Of a stretch of 5,742 nucleotides of DNA, positions 1 to 5,742 are shown piece after piece. The notes beneath the pieces are model-generated. The model made no database searches, had not been told where the DNA came from, and saw nothing but the letters and a program-made list of their open reading frames with translations. The stretch comes from Spirochaetales bacterium. Its GTDB lineage: Bacteria; Spirochaetota; Spirochaetia; Sphaerochaetales; Sphaerochaetaceae. Position 1 is the stretch's first letter. Every line of letters begins with the position of its first letter. Location: NCBI GenBank assembly GCA_012519125.1, contig JAAYQY010000219.1, forward strand, positions 1 through 5,742, written 5' to 3'. The position numbers and the translations under genes are program-made.

Positions 1-614
1 CTCTTCTGGGCATAACCGGAAACCGAACGGAAAGGACCGAGCAGGTTCACCAAGGCGGTGATGTAGTACGGACCCATGTCAAACAGCGGTCCTCCACCGT
101 TCTTGTAGTAGAACTCCGGATCGGGATGCCAGCTCTCATGGCCGTGGTTCATCATGAAGGCGGAAGCTCCGATCGGTTTTCCGATCCAGCCATCGTCAAT
201 GAGCTTGCGGCAGGTCTGGATACCAGCACCAAGGAAGGTATCGGGTGCACCACCGAGCATCAGGTTCTTCTTGGCAGCCAGATCGACCAACTCGGAAGCC
301 TGCTCGACGGTAAGGGAGAGCGGCTTCTCCACATAGACGTGCTTGCCGGCCTCAAGGACCTGCTTGCACAAGGAGTAATGACTCTGGGGAGTGGTCAGGT
401 TGAGCACCAGATCGATGCTCTTGTCTGCAAGCAGAGCCTCTACATCGGCATACGCCTGTACGTGGTAGGTCTCACAGACCTCCTTCACCCTTGCCTCGAT
501 CAGGTCCACAACCCCGACAAGCTCAACCACATCATTGAAAACCTTGGTCAGGTTGTCCAGATAGATCCCGCTGATCTTCCCCAACCCGACAATACCAACT
601 CTGAGTTTTTTCAT
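1..614 (-). CDS. Gfo/Idh/MocA-family NAD(P)-dependent oxidoreductase, ThuB-like (partial, C-terminus outside window)
   Basis: An open frame runs from an ATG at 614 to the left edge with no stop; 204 residues are visible of a family usually 330-390 long. The N-terminal Rossmann fold is clear: a beta strand and GLGKIS turn (residues 10-15), D37 at the end of strand two, and the EKP signature at 96-98 whose lysine is the usual catalytic lysine. The start of the C-terminal domain shows GHESWHP (158-164) and GGGPLFDMGPYY (173-184). Family members oxidise or reduce sugar hydroxyls or aldehydes with NAD(P). In this protein the position that normally holds the catalytic histidine (DxGxH) reads DMGPY, as I recall for oxidoreductases found with ThuA proteins. 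The start is one nucleotide after the ThuA-like stop, with AGGAAG 10 nt upstream. By context it is likely the partner of the ThuA-like protein, acting on a sugar or its 3-keto form in the cytoplasm. Family is certain; substrate is inference. Confidence 0.93.
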   Translation of the reverse strand, partial: MKKLRVGIVGLGKISGIYLDNLTKVFNDVVELVGVVDLIEARVKEVCETYHVQAYADVEALLADKSIDLVLNLTTPQSHYSLCKQVLEAGKHVYVEKPLSLTVEQASELVDLAAKKNLMLGGAPDTFLGAGIQTCRKLIDDGWIGKPIGASAFMMNHGHESWHPDPEFYYKNGGGPLFDMGPYYITALVNLLGPFRSVSGYAQK

Positions 615-615
615 A

Positions 616-1344
616 TCAGAACATCTTCCTATCACTGGCGAATCGATCGATGGTAAGGCCTTGCTCCTGGGCAATCCTCTTCCCCTCTGCAGCCCACAAA
701 AGACCGCGCTTCATCATCTCCCAAGCCTCGGGAATATCAAAGACATCGTTGTGATGGCCCAGGGAGTTGTAGAACACCCGTCCATACCCCCACTTCTTCG
801 TCCAAACAACCGGCATCTGCACCACACCATTGGTTGAGTGATACCAGTCGACGGTCGGGAAAGCGGTGGTTGCAAGCACTTCCACCGCCGGATCGACATG
901 GAGGTAGTACTGCTCGCTGGAAACAGAGAAATCCTTGATATCCTTGGTCAGCTCACTGGAGCTGTGGCGGATGTTCACCGTATAGGGAACCCCATCAGAG
1001 CCGGGATGGGCAACCCAGTTGCCGCCCATGATGAACTGCCAGAGCACGTTGGTGCGGAACGCATCACACATGCCCCCATGACAGCCTGCCACGCCAACAC
1101 CGCTTCCGATTGCATCAGCGAGGTGGTTGGTCAGCTTGGAGTGCAACTCTCCCATCGTCCAGATGGGAACGAAGAGATCGAGGCTGAAGAGGTACTCGCG
1201 ATCCTGGAGAATCTCCAGATCACGCTCAATCCTGACAGTGAACCCCTGCTCTTCGAGGAAGGCGGAAAAACGCTTGGCAACAAGCTCCGGTTCATGGCCT
1301 TCCCAACCACCGACCAACAAGAGTGCTTTCTTTTCTGTAGACAT
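616..1344 (-). CDS. ThuA-like family protein (trehalose-utilisation type, class I glutamine amidotransferase-like fold)
   Basis: The protein has 242 residues, normal for a single-domain ThuA-like protein, with no signal peptide or membrane segment. Visible family marks are GGWEGHEP (12-19) after the first beta strand, GCHGG (87-91) at the turn corresponding to the nucleophile elbow of class I amidotransferases, GGNWVAHP (107-114), SEQYYLH (143-149), and the C-terminal WGYGRVFYNSLGHH (185-198). Although the fold is amidotransferase-like, the family is not known to act on glutamine. In rhizobia ThuA works with the oxidoreductase ThuB in converting trehalose and related disaccharides to 3-keto forms. 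Here the next gene is exactly such an oxidoreductase, starting 1 nt downstream. The ATG at 1344 is supported by AGGAG 5 nt upstream, which overlaps the TAA stop of the xylosidase gene. The family is clear; its reaction on the substrate of this operon is unknown. Confidence 0.93.
   Translation of the reverse strand: MSTEKKALLLVGGWEGHEPELVAKRFSAFLEEQGFTVRIERDLEILQDREYLFSLDLFVPIWTMGELHSKLTNHLADAIGSGVGVAGCHGGMCDAFRTNVLWQFIMGGNWVAHPGSDGVPYTVNIRHSSSELTKDIKDFSVSSEQYYLHVDPAVEVLATTAFPTVDWYHSTNGVVQMPVVWTKKWGYGRVFYNSLGHHNDVFDIPEAWEMMKRGLLWAAEGKRIAQEQGLTIDRFASDRKMF
625..630 (-). promoter_or_regulatory. Ribosome binding site of the oxidoreductase gene, inside the ThuA-like frame
   Basis: AGGAAG within the last codons of the ThuA-like gene lies 10 nt before the ATG at 614. 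With a 1-nt gap between stop and start (TGATATG), this supports coupled production of the two proteins. Confidence 0.7.
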
Positions 1345-1349
1345 GGTTA

Positions 1350-1355
1350 CTCCTT
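1350..1355 (-). promoter_or_regulatory. Ribosome binding site of ThuA-like gene, overlapping the GH43 stop codon
   Basis: AAGGAG shares its first two bases with the TAA stop of the xylosidase gene and ends 5 nt before the ATG at 1344. The overlap suggests that a ribosome terminating on GH43 can restart on the ThuA-like frame. Confidence 0.8.
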
Positions 1356-2919
1356 ATTCCTTTTCGGTATAGTGCAAGAATGCGAAATCTGCATGCTTGC
1401 CAAACCCTGACATATCCTGACACGAGAGGGTGAAGAACGCACCGGTGAACGCTGAATTATCCAGATGATCATCACTGATGCGCAGCGCTGAGCAATCTTC
1501 TCCGTACTGGATGAAATGCTCCCCATCAGTTGAGTAGAAGAACTTCACCACTGCATGGTCGGTCTCAACCCTGAGCCACACGGAAGTCGTATCACCCACT
1601 GCAACCGGGTCAAAAAGCTCCTCGTGCTTGCCGTTGTCACAGCTCATGATGCACACCACTTTTCCCAGGCTCTCATCATGGCTGAAACGCAGATAGTAGT
1701 ACTGGCGCGTGCCGTAATAGTAGGCGAGCCCTGCCATATGCTTGTACCAGGTGGGATCGAACTCCACCTTGGTGGTGACCGAGCACACAAATGATTGCTG
1801 ACGCCGTCCGACCAGTGCCTGGGTGAAGGTAGAGCTCAAGCTCTCCCTGCCGTAGAGGCGGAGATAGCCCTTGCGGTCCTTCAATGAGAGGATATCCTCA
1901 CCCAAGGGAATGCGCAGGGTCTGGAAGTCGATAGGGAGGGTTTCTCCTTCGAAGGTATAGTGAATGTCAGCCGGTCCTGCAGGCACTGCATCAAACGGGG
2001 ACTCGAAAAAGTCACGTGGGGAATTGCCGCCGCCCTTGATTCTTGGCCAGCCATCCTTGTCGAACACAATATTCTGCATGGACGTCTCTCGTCCAAGCAT
2101 GCAATGTTTCTCAACCGGGCGGCCACAGAGATGGACAAATGCCCACTCTCCGTTCTGCATCTGGACCAGAGCCCCATGTCCAGCCTTTTGGATGGGAAGC
2201 TCGTCCCGGCCCTTGCTGGTCACCAGAGGATTGCCTGGCATCTGCTCATACGGCCCTTCAATGGTCTTCGAACGGGCAACCGATTCAGCATGGTTGTAGA
2301 ACGTGCCACCCTCTGCAACAAAGAGATAGTAGTAGGAACCGATGCGATAGAGGTGGGGACCTTCGGTCATCCCAATTTCGGTACCGGTGAAGATCAGACG
2401 GGGATTGCCCAGACACTTGCCGGCCTTCTCATCGAACTCCTCAAGCAGGATACCTGCAAAGCGACTCTTGCCCTTTCTGAAGTCGGTGGTCATGGTAACC
2501 ACATACTTGCGCCCGTCATCGTCATGGAAGAGCGAAGGGTCGAATCCATAGCTGTTCAGGTACACCGGCTCACTCCAGGGGCCCATGATGGAAGGAGAAG
2601 TCACCACATAGTTGTGGGTATCCTTGAAATGCTCCTTGGTGTGGACAACCGTGTAGACCAGATAGTACGTACCCTTATCGTAGGTCAGGCAAGGCGCCCA
2701 CACACCGGTGGAGTCGAGGCAGCCGCGCATATCGAGCTGGCTCACCCTATCCAAGGGACGGGTCAACAATTTCCAGTTGACCAAGTCCTTGCTGTGGTGA
2801 ATCTGCACACCGGGAAACCACTCGAAGGTTGAGGTGGCGATATAATAATCATCTCCTACCCTGAGGAAGGAAGGATCGGGATTGAATCCCTTGAGAATCG
2901 GATTTGCTACGCGTGTCAT
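1354..2919 (-). CDS. xynB: Glycoside hydrolase family 43 beta-xylosidase (possibly with alpha-L-arabinofuranosidase activity)
   Basis: The 521-residue protein matches the two-domain GH43 beta-xylosidases of the Selenomonas SXA type (subfamily 11), usually about 530 residues. The five-bladed propeller occupies roughly residues 1-305. The inverting triad is visible: general base D15 in FNPDPS, pKa modulator D127 in GFDPSLF, and general acid E186 in TEGPHL. Other family marks are YYIATSTFEWFPGVQIHHS (25-43), H248 in KAGHGAL (metal-binding centre of the propeller), and R277 in LGRET. A C-terminal beta-sandwich follows (about 320-521), with DFQTLRIPL, LRLYGRES and RRQQSF typical of the GH43 C2 domain that closes the active site. 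There is no signal peptide, so the enzyme should cleave imported xylo-oligosaccharides from the non-reducing end in the cytoplasm, releasing xylose. The ATG at 2919 lies 11 nt after the upstream permease stop and has GAGGAG upstream. Arabinose release from arabinoxylan oligosaccharides is possible, as many homologues do both. Confidence 0.95.
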   Translation of the reverse strand: MTRVANPILKGFNPDPSFLRVGDDYYIATSTFEWFPGVQIHHSKDLVNWKLLTRPLDRVSQLDMRGCLDSTGVWAPCLTYDKGTYYLVYTVVHTKEHFKDTHNYVVTSPSIMGPWSEPVYLNSYGFDPSLFHDDDGRKYVVTMTTDFRKGKSRFAGILLEEFDEKAGKCLGNPRLIFTGTEIGMTEGPHLYRIGSYYYLFVAEGGTFYNHAESVARSKTIEGPYEQMPGNPLVTSKGRDELPIQKAGHGALVQMQNGEWAFVHLCGRPVEKHCMLGRETSMQNIVFDKDGWPRIKGGGNSPRDFFESPFDAVPAGPADIHYTFEGETLPIDFQTLRIPLGEDILSLKDRKGYLRLYGRESLSSTFTQALVGRRQQSFVCSVTTKVEFDPTWYKHMAGLAYYYGTRQYYYLRFSHDESLGKVVCIMSCDNGKHEELFDPVAVGDTTSVWLRVETDHAVVKFFYSTDGEHFIQYGEDCSALRISDDHLDNSAFTGAFFTLSCQDMSGFGKHADFAFLHYTEKE

Positions 2920-2924
2920 GGAAT

Positions 2925-2930
2925 CTCCTC
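2925..2930 (-). promoter_or_regulatory. Ribosome binding site of GH43 gene
   Basis: GAGGAG lies in the 11-nt gap after the permease stop, 5 nt before the ATG at 2919, and fixes the start of the xylosidase. Confidence 0.8.
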
Positions 2931-3767
2931 TTAGCCTTTCAAGGCACCTTGGGTAAGGCCGTTGATGACCCTGTCCTGTGCCAGGAAGTAGAATGTAAGT
3001 ACCGGAAGCGATCCTACCAAGATGGCGGTGAGTACTGCCGGGATGTTGATCGTCTGGAAGCCGTAGAAGTCACGGATACCAAGCGAAAGCGTCTTCTTCG
3101 AGCGGGTATCGATCATGACCAGGGCATAGACGAACTCATTCCACATGGTCAGGAAGGAATAGACGCCAACGGTGGAGACAGCAGGACCGGAGAGTGGCAT
3201 CACAATCTTACGGTAGATCAAAAACAGCGATCCGCCGTCGATCATGGCAGCCTCATCCAGCTCCTTGGGCATCTCCTTGAAGAACTGGGTCATGATGAAG
3301 ACCGAAACCGGGATGTTGAACGAAACATACGGCCCAATGAGGCCAAACAGCGTATCGTACACCCCCACGTTGATGCTCATCGAATAGATGGGGATCAAGG
3401 TGGTATGGATCGGAATCATCATACCGGCGATGACCAAAAAGAAAATTCCTTTGGTCACGCGGAAGTTGAACTTCGCAAAGACGAAAGCCATCAGGGAAGA
3501 AACCAGGATGACCAAGCTCACGCCGCTGACACTGACGATGAGGCTGTTGATGAAATACCGAAGGAAGGTCGGTGCGAACACCTGCTTATAGTTGCCGAAG
3601 AAGAGTTTCTTCGGAGGCTGCCAGATGTTCATCATGTACTCAGGCAGGCTCTTGAAGCTGTTGAAAAGCAGAAAGAGCAGTGGGAAACCAGTTAAGATCA
3701 AGACCACGATGCAGAAGGCATAAATCAATGCCTTGAACAGCTTATCGGATACAGGTTCTTTTTTCAT
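2931..3767 (-). CDS. ABC sugar transporter inner-membrane permease, MalG/CUT1 type
   Basis: The 278-residue protein has the usual length and six-helix profile of MalG-type permeases: hydrophobic stretches near 13-37, 72-98, 107-128, 138-162, 195-220 and 245-263. The EAA loop, which docks onto the ATPase, is at 169-195, with core ELDEAAMIDGGS followed by RKIVMPLSGP. Its C-terminus, FLAQDRVINGLTQGALKG, is the standard ending of this subfamily. It forms the translocation pore together with the permease encoded immediately upstream; the two reading frames are separated by one nucleotide. The ATG at 3767 is supported by AGGGAGG ending 9 nt upstream, inside the 3' end of the partner gene, so translation is probably coupled. 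The transported sugar cannot be read from the permease; the GH43 neighbour suggests xylo-oligosaccharides. Confidence 0.95.
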   Translation of the reverse strand: MKKEPVSDKLFKALIYAFCIVVLILTGFPLLFLLFNSFKSLPEYMMNIWQPPKKLFFGNYKQVFAPTFLRYFINSLIVSVSGVSLVILVSSLMAFVFAKFNFRVTKGIFFLVIAGMMIPIHTTLIPIYSMSINVGVYDTLFGLIGPYVSFNIPVSVFIMTQFFKEMPKELDEAAMIDGGSLFLIYRKIVMPLSGPAVSTVGVYSFLTMWNEFVYALVMIDTRSKKTLSLGIRDFYGFQTINIPAVLTAILVGSLPVLTFYFLAQDRVINGLTQGALKG

Positions 3768-3768
3768 A

Positions 3769-4668
3769 TCAATGAGCCTCCCTCACCCTGGTGACATAGA
3801 GGAAGACACAGGCGAAGATGAAACAGATGATGAACATCAGGCCTGCGATGGCTGAGGCATAGCCCATACCAAATTCCACGAATCCTTTCTTGTACATATA
3901 CGTTGCCATAAGCTCGGTGGCACCGCTCGGGCCGCCTCCGGTCATGATGTAGACCAAGTCGAAGTACTTCAGCGAACCTACCATCGACATGACCGCACTG
4001 GTACGCAGCGTCGGGCCCATCAACGGCAAGGTTATCTTCCAGAAAGCCTGCCAGCGGTTTGCACCGTCAATGGTGGCAGCCTCGTACAGCTCGGTGGAGA
4101 TGTTCGTCAAACCGGCCTTGAGGATGATCATATAGAAGGGAATGAACTGCCAGCAGATGACAAACAGCACCGAAGGCATGGCAGTACGGACATCTGCAAG
4201 GAAGCCGATGACGTAGTTGCCCAGTCCGACTTGTTGCATGACATAGGCGAGGATACCGAACATCGGGTCAAAGAAGAGCTGCCACATGATACCGGTTGCA
4301 ACGGTGGAAAAGAGCATGGGCAGAAAGAAGATGGTGCGGAAGAATTTCGTTCCCTTGATGGCACTGTTCAAGGCAAGTGCAAGCAACAAGGCGAAGGGCA
4401 ACTGGATGCCGATCGAGGTGATCATCAGGATCAGATTGTTCTTGACCGCGACCCCCATCATGGGATCTTTGAAGAGCTTGAGGTAGTTGGACAATCCAAC
4501 AAAGCCTGTGTTCTGACTGATACCTGTCCAGTCCAAGGTAGAGTACTGGAAGGTCATGACAATACCGTAGAGATTGTACACACCATAAAAAAGAAGACCG
4601 GGCACCAAGGCTGCCACGACAAAGAGAATCTCCTTATGATTGGTTGCTCGACGTTTCGTTGGAACCAT
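3769..4668 (-). CDS. ABC sugar transporter inner-membrane permease, MalF/UgpA-like CUT1 type
   Basis: The 299-residue protein is the short MalF type seen in most CUT1 sugar importers, without the large periplasmic P2 domain of E. coli MalF. Hydrophobic stretches lie near 13-38, 76-102, 110-132, 163-185, 222-243 and 268-292. The EAA loop is at 193-219 (ELYEAATIDGANRW then ITLPLMGP), and TGGGP at 243-247 is a strong subfamily signature. The basic N-terminus (KRRATNHK) fits a cytoplasmic start. It pairs with the downstream permease to form the transmembrane channel for the imported oligosaccharide. The ATG at 4668 has AAGGA with about 8 nt spacing. A 75-nt gap with a stable hairpin separates it from the binding-protein gene, an arrangement that usually lets the binding protein be made in excess over the permeases. 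Confidence 0.95.
   Translation of the reverse strand: MVPTKRRATNHKEILFVVAALVPGLLFYGVYNLYGIVMTFQYSTLDWTGISQNTGFVGLSNYLKLFKDPMMGVAVKNNLILMITSIGIQLPFALLLALALNSAIKGTKFFRTIFFLPMLFSTVATGIMWQLFFDPMFGILAYVMQQVGLGNYVIGFLADVRTAMPSVLFVICWQFIPFYMIILKAGLTNISTELYEAATIDGANRWQAFWKITLPLMGPTLRTSAVMSMVGSLKYFDLVYIMTGGGPSGATELMATYMYKKGFVEFGMGYASAIAGLMFIICFIFACVFLYVTRVREAH
3777..3783 (-). promoter_or_regulatory. Ribosome binding site of MalG-type permease
   Basis: AGGGAGG, a strong match to the anti-Shine-Dalgarno sequence, ends 9 nt before the ATG at 3767. It lies inside the last codons of the upstream permease, which fixes the start and points to coupled translation of the two pore subunits. Confidence 0.8.
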
Positions 4669-4674
4669 GAATAC

Positions 4675-4681
4675 ATTCCTT
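4675..4681 (-). promoter_or_regulatory. Ribosome binding site of MalF-type permease
   Basis: AAGGAAT on the minus strand places AGGA 8 nt before the ATG at 4668. It supports that start, and it lies outside the upstream hairpin, so the hairpin need not block initiation. Confidence 0.65.
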
Positions 4682-4693
4682 ATGATGAAGAGT

Positions 4694-4717
4694 GGGAGGC
4701 TGCAGGAGCAGCCTCCC
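4694..4717 (-). promoter_or_regulatory. Intercistronic mRNA hairpin between binding-protein and permease genes
   Basis: A perfect 10-bp inverted repeat, arms GGGAGGCTGC and GCAGCCTCCC, encloses a 4-nt loop (TCCT on the minus strand). It starts 26 nt after the binding-protein stop and ends 24 nt before the permease ATG. There is no U-rich run after it (ACTCTTCATC follows), so it is not a canonical intrinsic terminator. In maltose-type operons a stem-loop at this place protects the 3' end of the binding-protein mRNA and lowers permease expression; that role is inferred here from position and stability. Partial termination is a second possibility. Confidence 0.75.
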
Positions 4718-4743
4718 GTGGGATGGCCTCAACGCCACACTCC

Positions 4744-5742
4744 TTATTTTGCGGGACCCAAGACTTCAACAGCCTTTGCTTCCACCAGCCTTGCAGCTTC
4801 GGCGGGAGTCATAGTCAAGCCATACAGAGCCTGTGTGGTATCCTTGTGCACTTCTGCGAGGGCAGGAGGCATGTACTGGTCGTAGAAGTTCTGCATGACC
4901 TTTGCACCCATGAGCACATCATACTGCCTCTGGATGAGAGGATCCTTGATCTCGATGCCCTTGACACCGGAAATCATGCGTGATCCATCAATCATGTCCT
5001 GACCATACTCAAGATCGGAAAGAATTACGAGTAGATCAAAAGCTTCCTTCGGGTACTTGGTGCCGCCATAGACGTGGATGACGTTTCCGCCTCCAACGAT
5101 CTCATCAGCAGAACCTGCAGCGCCTTCGATGACCGGGAACTTGAACAAGCCAAGGTTGTTCTTGTAGAAATCGGGAGCTTCGTTGGTGCAGTTTCCAAGC
5201 AGACCATTGGTCTGGATGAGGTGTGCAGCCCTTCCGCTGTAGAACAACATTCTGGACCCACCGGTGTCGTAGTTGATGCCGTTCATGCCTTCAGGATAGT
5301 AACCCTTTTTCACCCATTCCTGGATCTTTTCACCGGCCTTGATGAAGCTCTCGTCTTCGAAAGTCTTTCCATTTTCCCTGTTGAAGGCATCGATGAAGAC
5401 CTGAGCTCCACCGTAGCGCATCGAAAGGTAGATGAACGTGATGGCGCCGGGCCACTTGCTTGCATTGCCCAAAGCGATGGGGATGATTCCATTGGCCTTG
5501 AGGACGTCGCAGTTGTGCTCGAACTCAGCAAGGGTTTTGGGCTCCTTCAGACCGTACTTATCATACAACTGGCGGTTGTAGTACACAGAGGAAGGTCCGC
5601 AGGTGACCGGAAGACCATAGACCTTGTCTCCGCTCATGCTGATGGAGAGACCGGGTTCAAGATAGTTTGCGGCAACAGCCTTCACCGGCTCCGAGATATC
5701 GAGTACCTTACCAGCCTTGATGAACTCTTCCATCCAGCCACC
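4744..5742 (-). CDS. ABC transporter extracellular sugar-binding protein, CUT1 family 1 (partial, N-terminus outside window)
   Basis: The frame is open to the right edge (the residues GGW precede the first visible methionine), so the real start, signal peptide and about 90-100 N-terminal residues are missing; 332 residues are present of a usual 420-440. The methionine at 5733 is internal. Family marks are the GGWMEEFIKAGKVLDIS stretch, then YGLPVTCGPSSVYYNRQLYDKYGL (residues 42-65 of the visible part), where the extracellular solute-binding proteins have the hinge and ligand-contact strand, the following NGIIPIALG, W97 in ASKWPG, and GGGNVIHVYGG before a helix KEAFDLLVIL near the C-terminal half. 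The protein captures the oligosaccharide outside the membrane and hands it to the two permeases encoded downstream. It resembles binding proteins for di- and oligosaccharides in general; xylan-derived substrates are inferred only from the GH43 gene. It may be a lipoprotein, which the window cannot show. Confidence 0.93.
   Translation of the reverse strand, partial: GGWMEEFIKAGKVLDISEPVKAVAANYLEPGLSISMSGDKVYGLPVTCGPSSVYYNRQLYDKYGLKEPKTLAEFEHNCDVLKANGIIPIALGNASKWPGAITFIYLSMRYGGAQVFIDAFNRENGKTFEDESFIKAGEKIQEWVKKGYYPEGMNGINYDTGGSRMLFYSGRAAHLIQTNGLLGNCTNEAPDFYKNNLGLFKFPVIEGAAGSADEIVGGGNVIHVYGGTKYPKEAFDLLVILSDLEYGQDMIDGSRMISGVKGIEIKDPLIQRQYDVLMGAKVMQNFYDQYMPPALAEVHKDTTQALYGLTMTPAEAARLVEAKAVEVLGPAK

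Noticed and set aside
126..656. Plus-strand open frame over the oxidoreductase gene
   Set aside because: The minus strand encodes an evident Rossmann-fold oxidoreductase with GLGKIS and EKP motifs across this region, so the plus frame is a shadow.
838..1410. 190-residue plus-strand open frame over the ThuA-like gene
   Set aside because: It is antisense to the ThuA-like gene and crosses into the GH43 3' end; there is no sign of an independent promoter or ribosome site.
1960..2832. 290-residue plus-strand open frame opposite the GH43 gene
   Set aside because: It is fully antisense to a clear GH43 catalytic domain, its translation resembles no family I know, and it has no upstream ribosome site of note. 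Codon bias of the real gene leaves few stops in this frame.
2934..2953. Small nested inverted repeats (GCCTT/AAGGC and CAAGG/CCTTG) at the end of the MalG-type gene
   Set aside because: The stems are only 5 bp with 2-nt loops and lie within coding sequence, so chance is a sufficient explanation.
2904..3695. 263-residue plus-strand open frame opposite the MalG-type permease
   Set aside because: The translation is rich in Asp, His, Glu and Arg, as expected when hydrophobic membrane codons are read on the opposite strand. The sense gene is unmistakable.
4694..4717. Intrinsic terminator ending the binding-protein transcript
   Set aside because: The stem is strong, but no U-run follows it on the minus strand and the downstream permeases need the same transcript. 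I kept it as a processing or attenuation hairpin.
4669..4743. Internal promoter upstream of the permeases
   Set aside because: A TTGAGG is present, but no -10-like hexamer occurs at 16-18 nt from it; the region is mostly taken up by the hairpin.
4231..4983. 250-residue plus-strand open frame spanning the binding-protein/permease junction
   Set aside because: It is antisense to two well-recognised genes and their intergenic hairpin, with the same charged shadow composition and no family signature.
4744..5742. Binding protein of a glycerol-3-phosphate (UgpB) system
   Set aside because: The visible part is a general CUT1 sugar-binding protein, and the neighbours (GH43, ThuA-like, sugar oxidoreductase) point to an oligosaccharide rather than glycerol phosphate.

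Overview
The window is one continuous minus-strand gene cluster for uptake and breakdown of a plant-derived oligosaccharide. Read in the direction of transcription (right to left) it runs: sugar-binding lipoprotein/periplasmic protein of an ABC importer (5' end cut by the window edge), two inner-membrane permeases, a GH43 beta-xylosidase, a ThuA-family protein, and a Gfo/Idh/MocA NAD(P)-dependent oxidoreductase (3' part cut by the window edge). There is no convincing protein-coding gene on the plus strand and no RNA gene, mobile element or CRISPR array.

Layout. 5742-4744 encodes the binding protein without its signal peptide region. 4743-4669 is the only intergenic gap of note (75 nt) and carries a perfect 10-bp GC-rich hairpin with no U-tract. 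4668-3769 and 3767-2931 are the MalF-type and MalG-type permeases. 2919-1354 is the cytoplasmic GH43 enzyme, 1344-616 the ThuA-like protein, and 614-1 the oxidoreductase. The last five genes are separated by 1 to 11 nt, each with a purine-rich ribosome binding site in or next to the end of the preceding gene, so they are almost certainly one transcript with coupled translation. The promoter and any regulator lie outside the window, and so does the ATPase of the transporter.

How it may work. The binding protein and permeases bring in a xylo- or arabinoxylo-oligosaccharide, and the GH43 enzyme, which lacks a signal peptide, removes xylose (or arabinose) from the non-reducing end in the cytoplasm. 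The ThuA-like protein plus an oxidoreductase resemble the ThuA/ThuB pair of the rhizobial trehalose utilisation operon (thuEFGKAB), where the pair forms 3-keto sugars. The order binding protein, permease, permease, X, ThuA, oxidoreductase is the same as in thu, with the GH43 gene in the place of the ATPase gene thuK. This suggests, but does not prove, that part of the imported sugar is handled by an oxidative 3-keto route beside ordinary hydrolysis.

Organism. Base composition is around half G+C by eye. A dedicated sugar importer without its own ATPase, beside a cytoplasmic GH43 enzyme, fits an anaerobic carbohydrate-fermenting bacterium. A Sphaerochaeta-like spirochaete or a Firmicute are my best guesses, at low confidence, since nothing in the window is taxonomically diagnostic.
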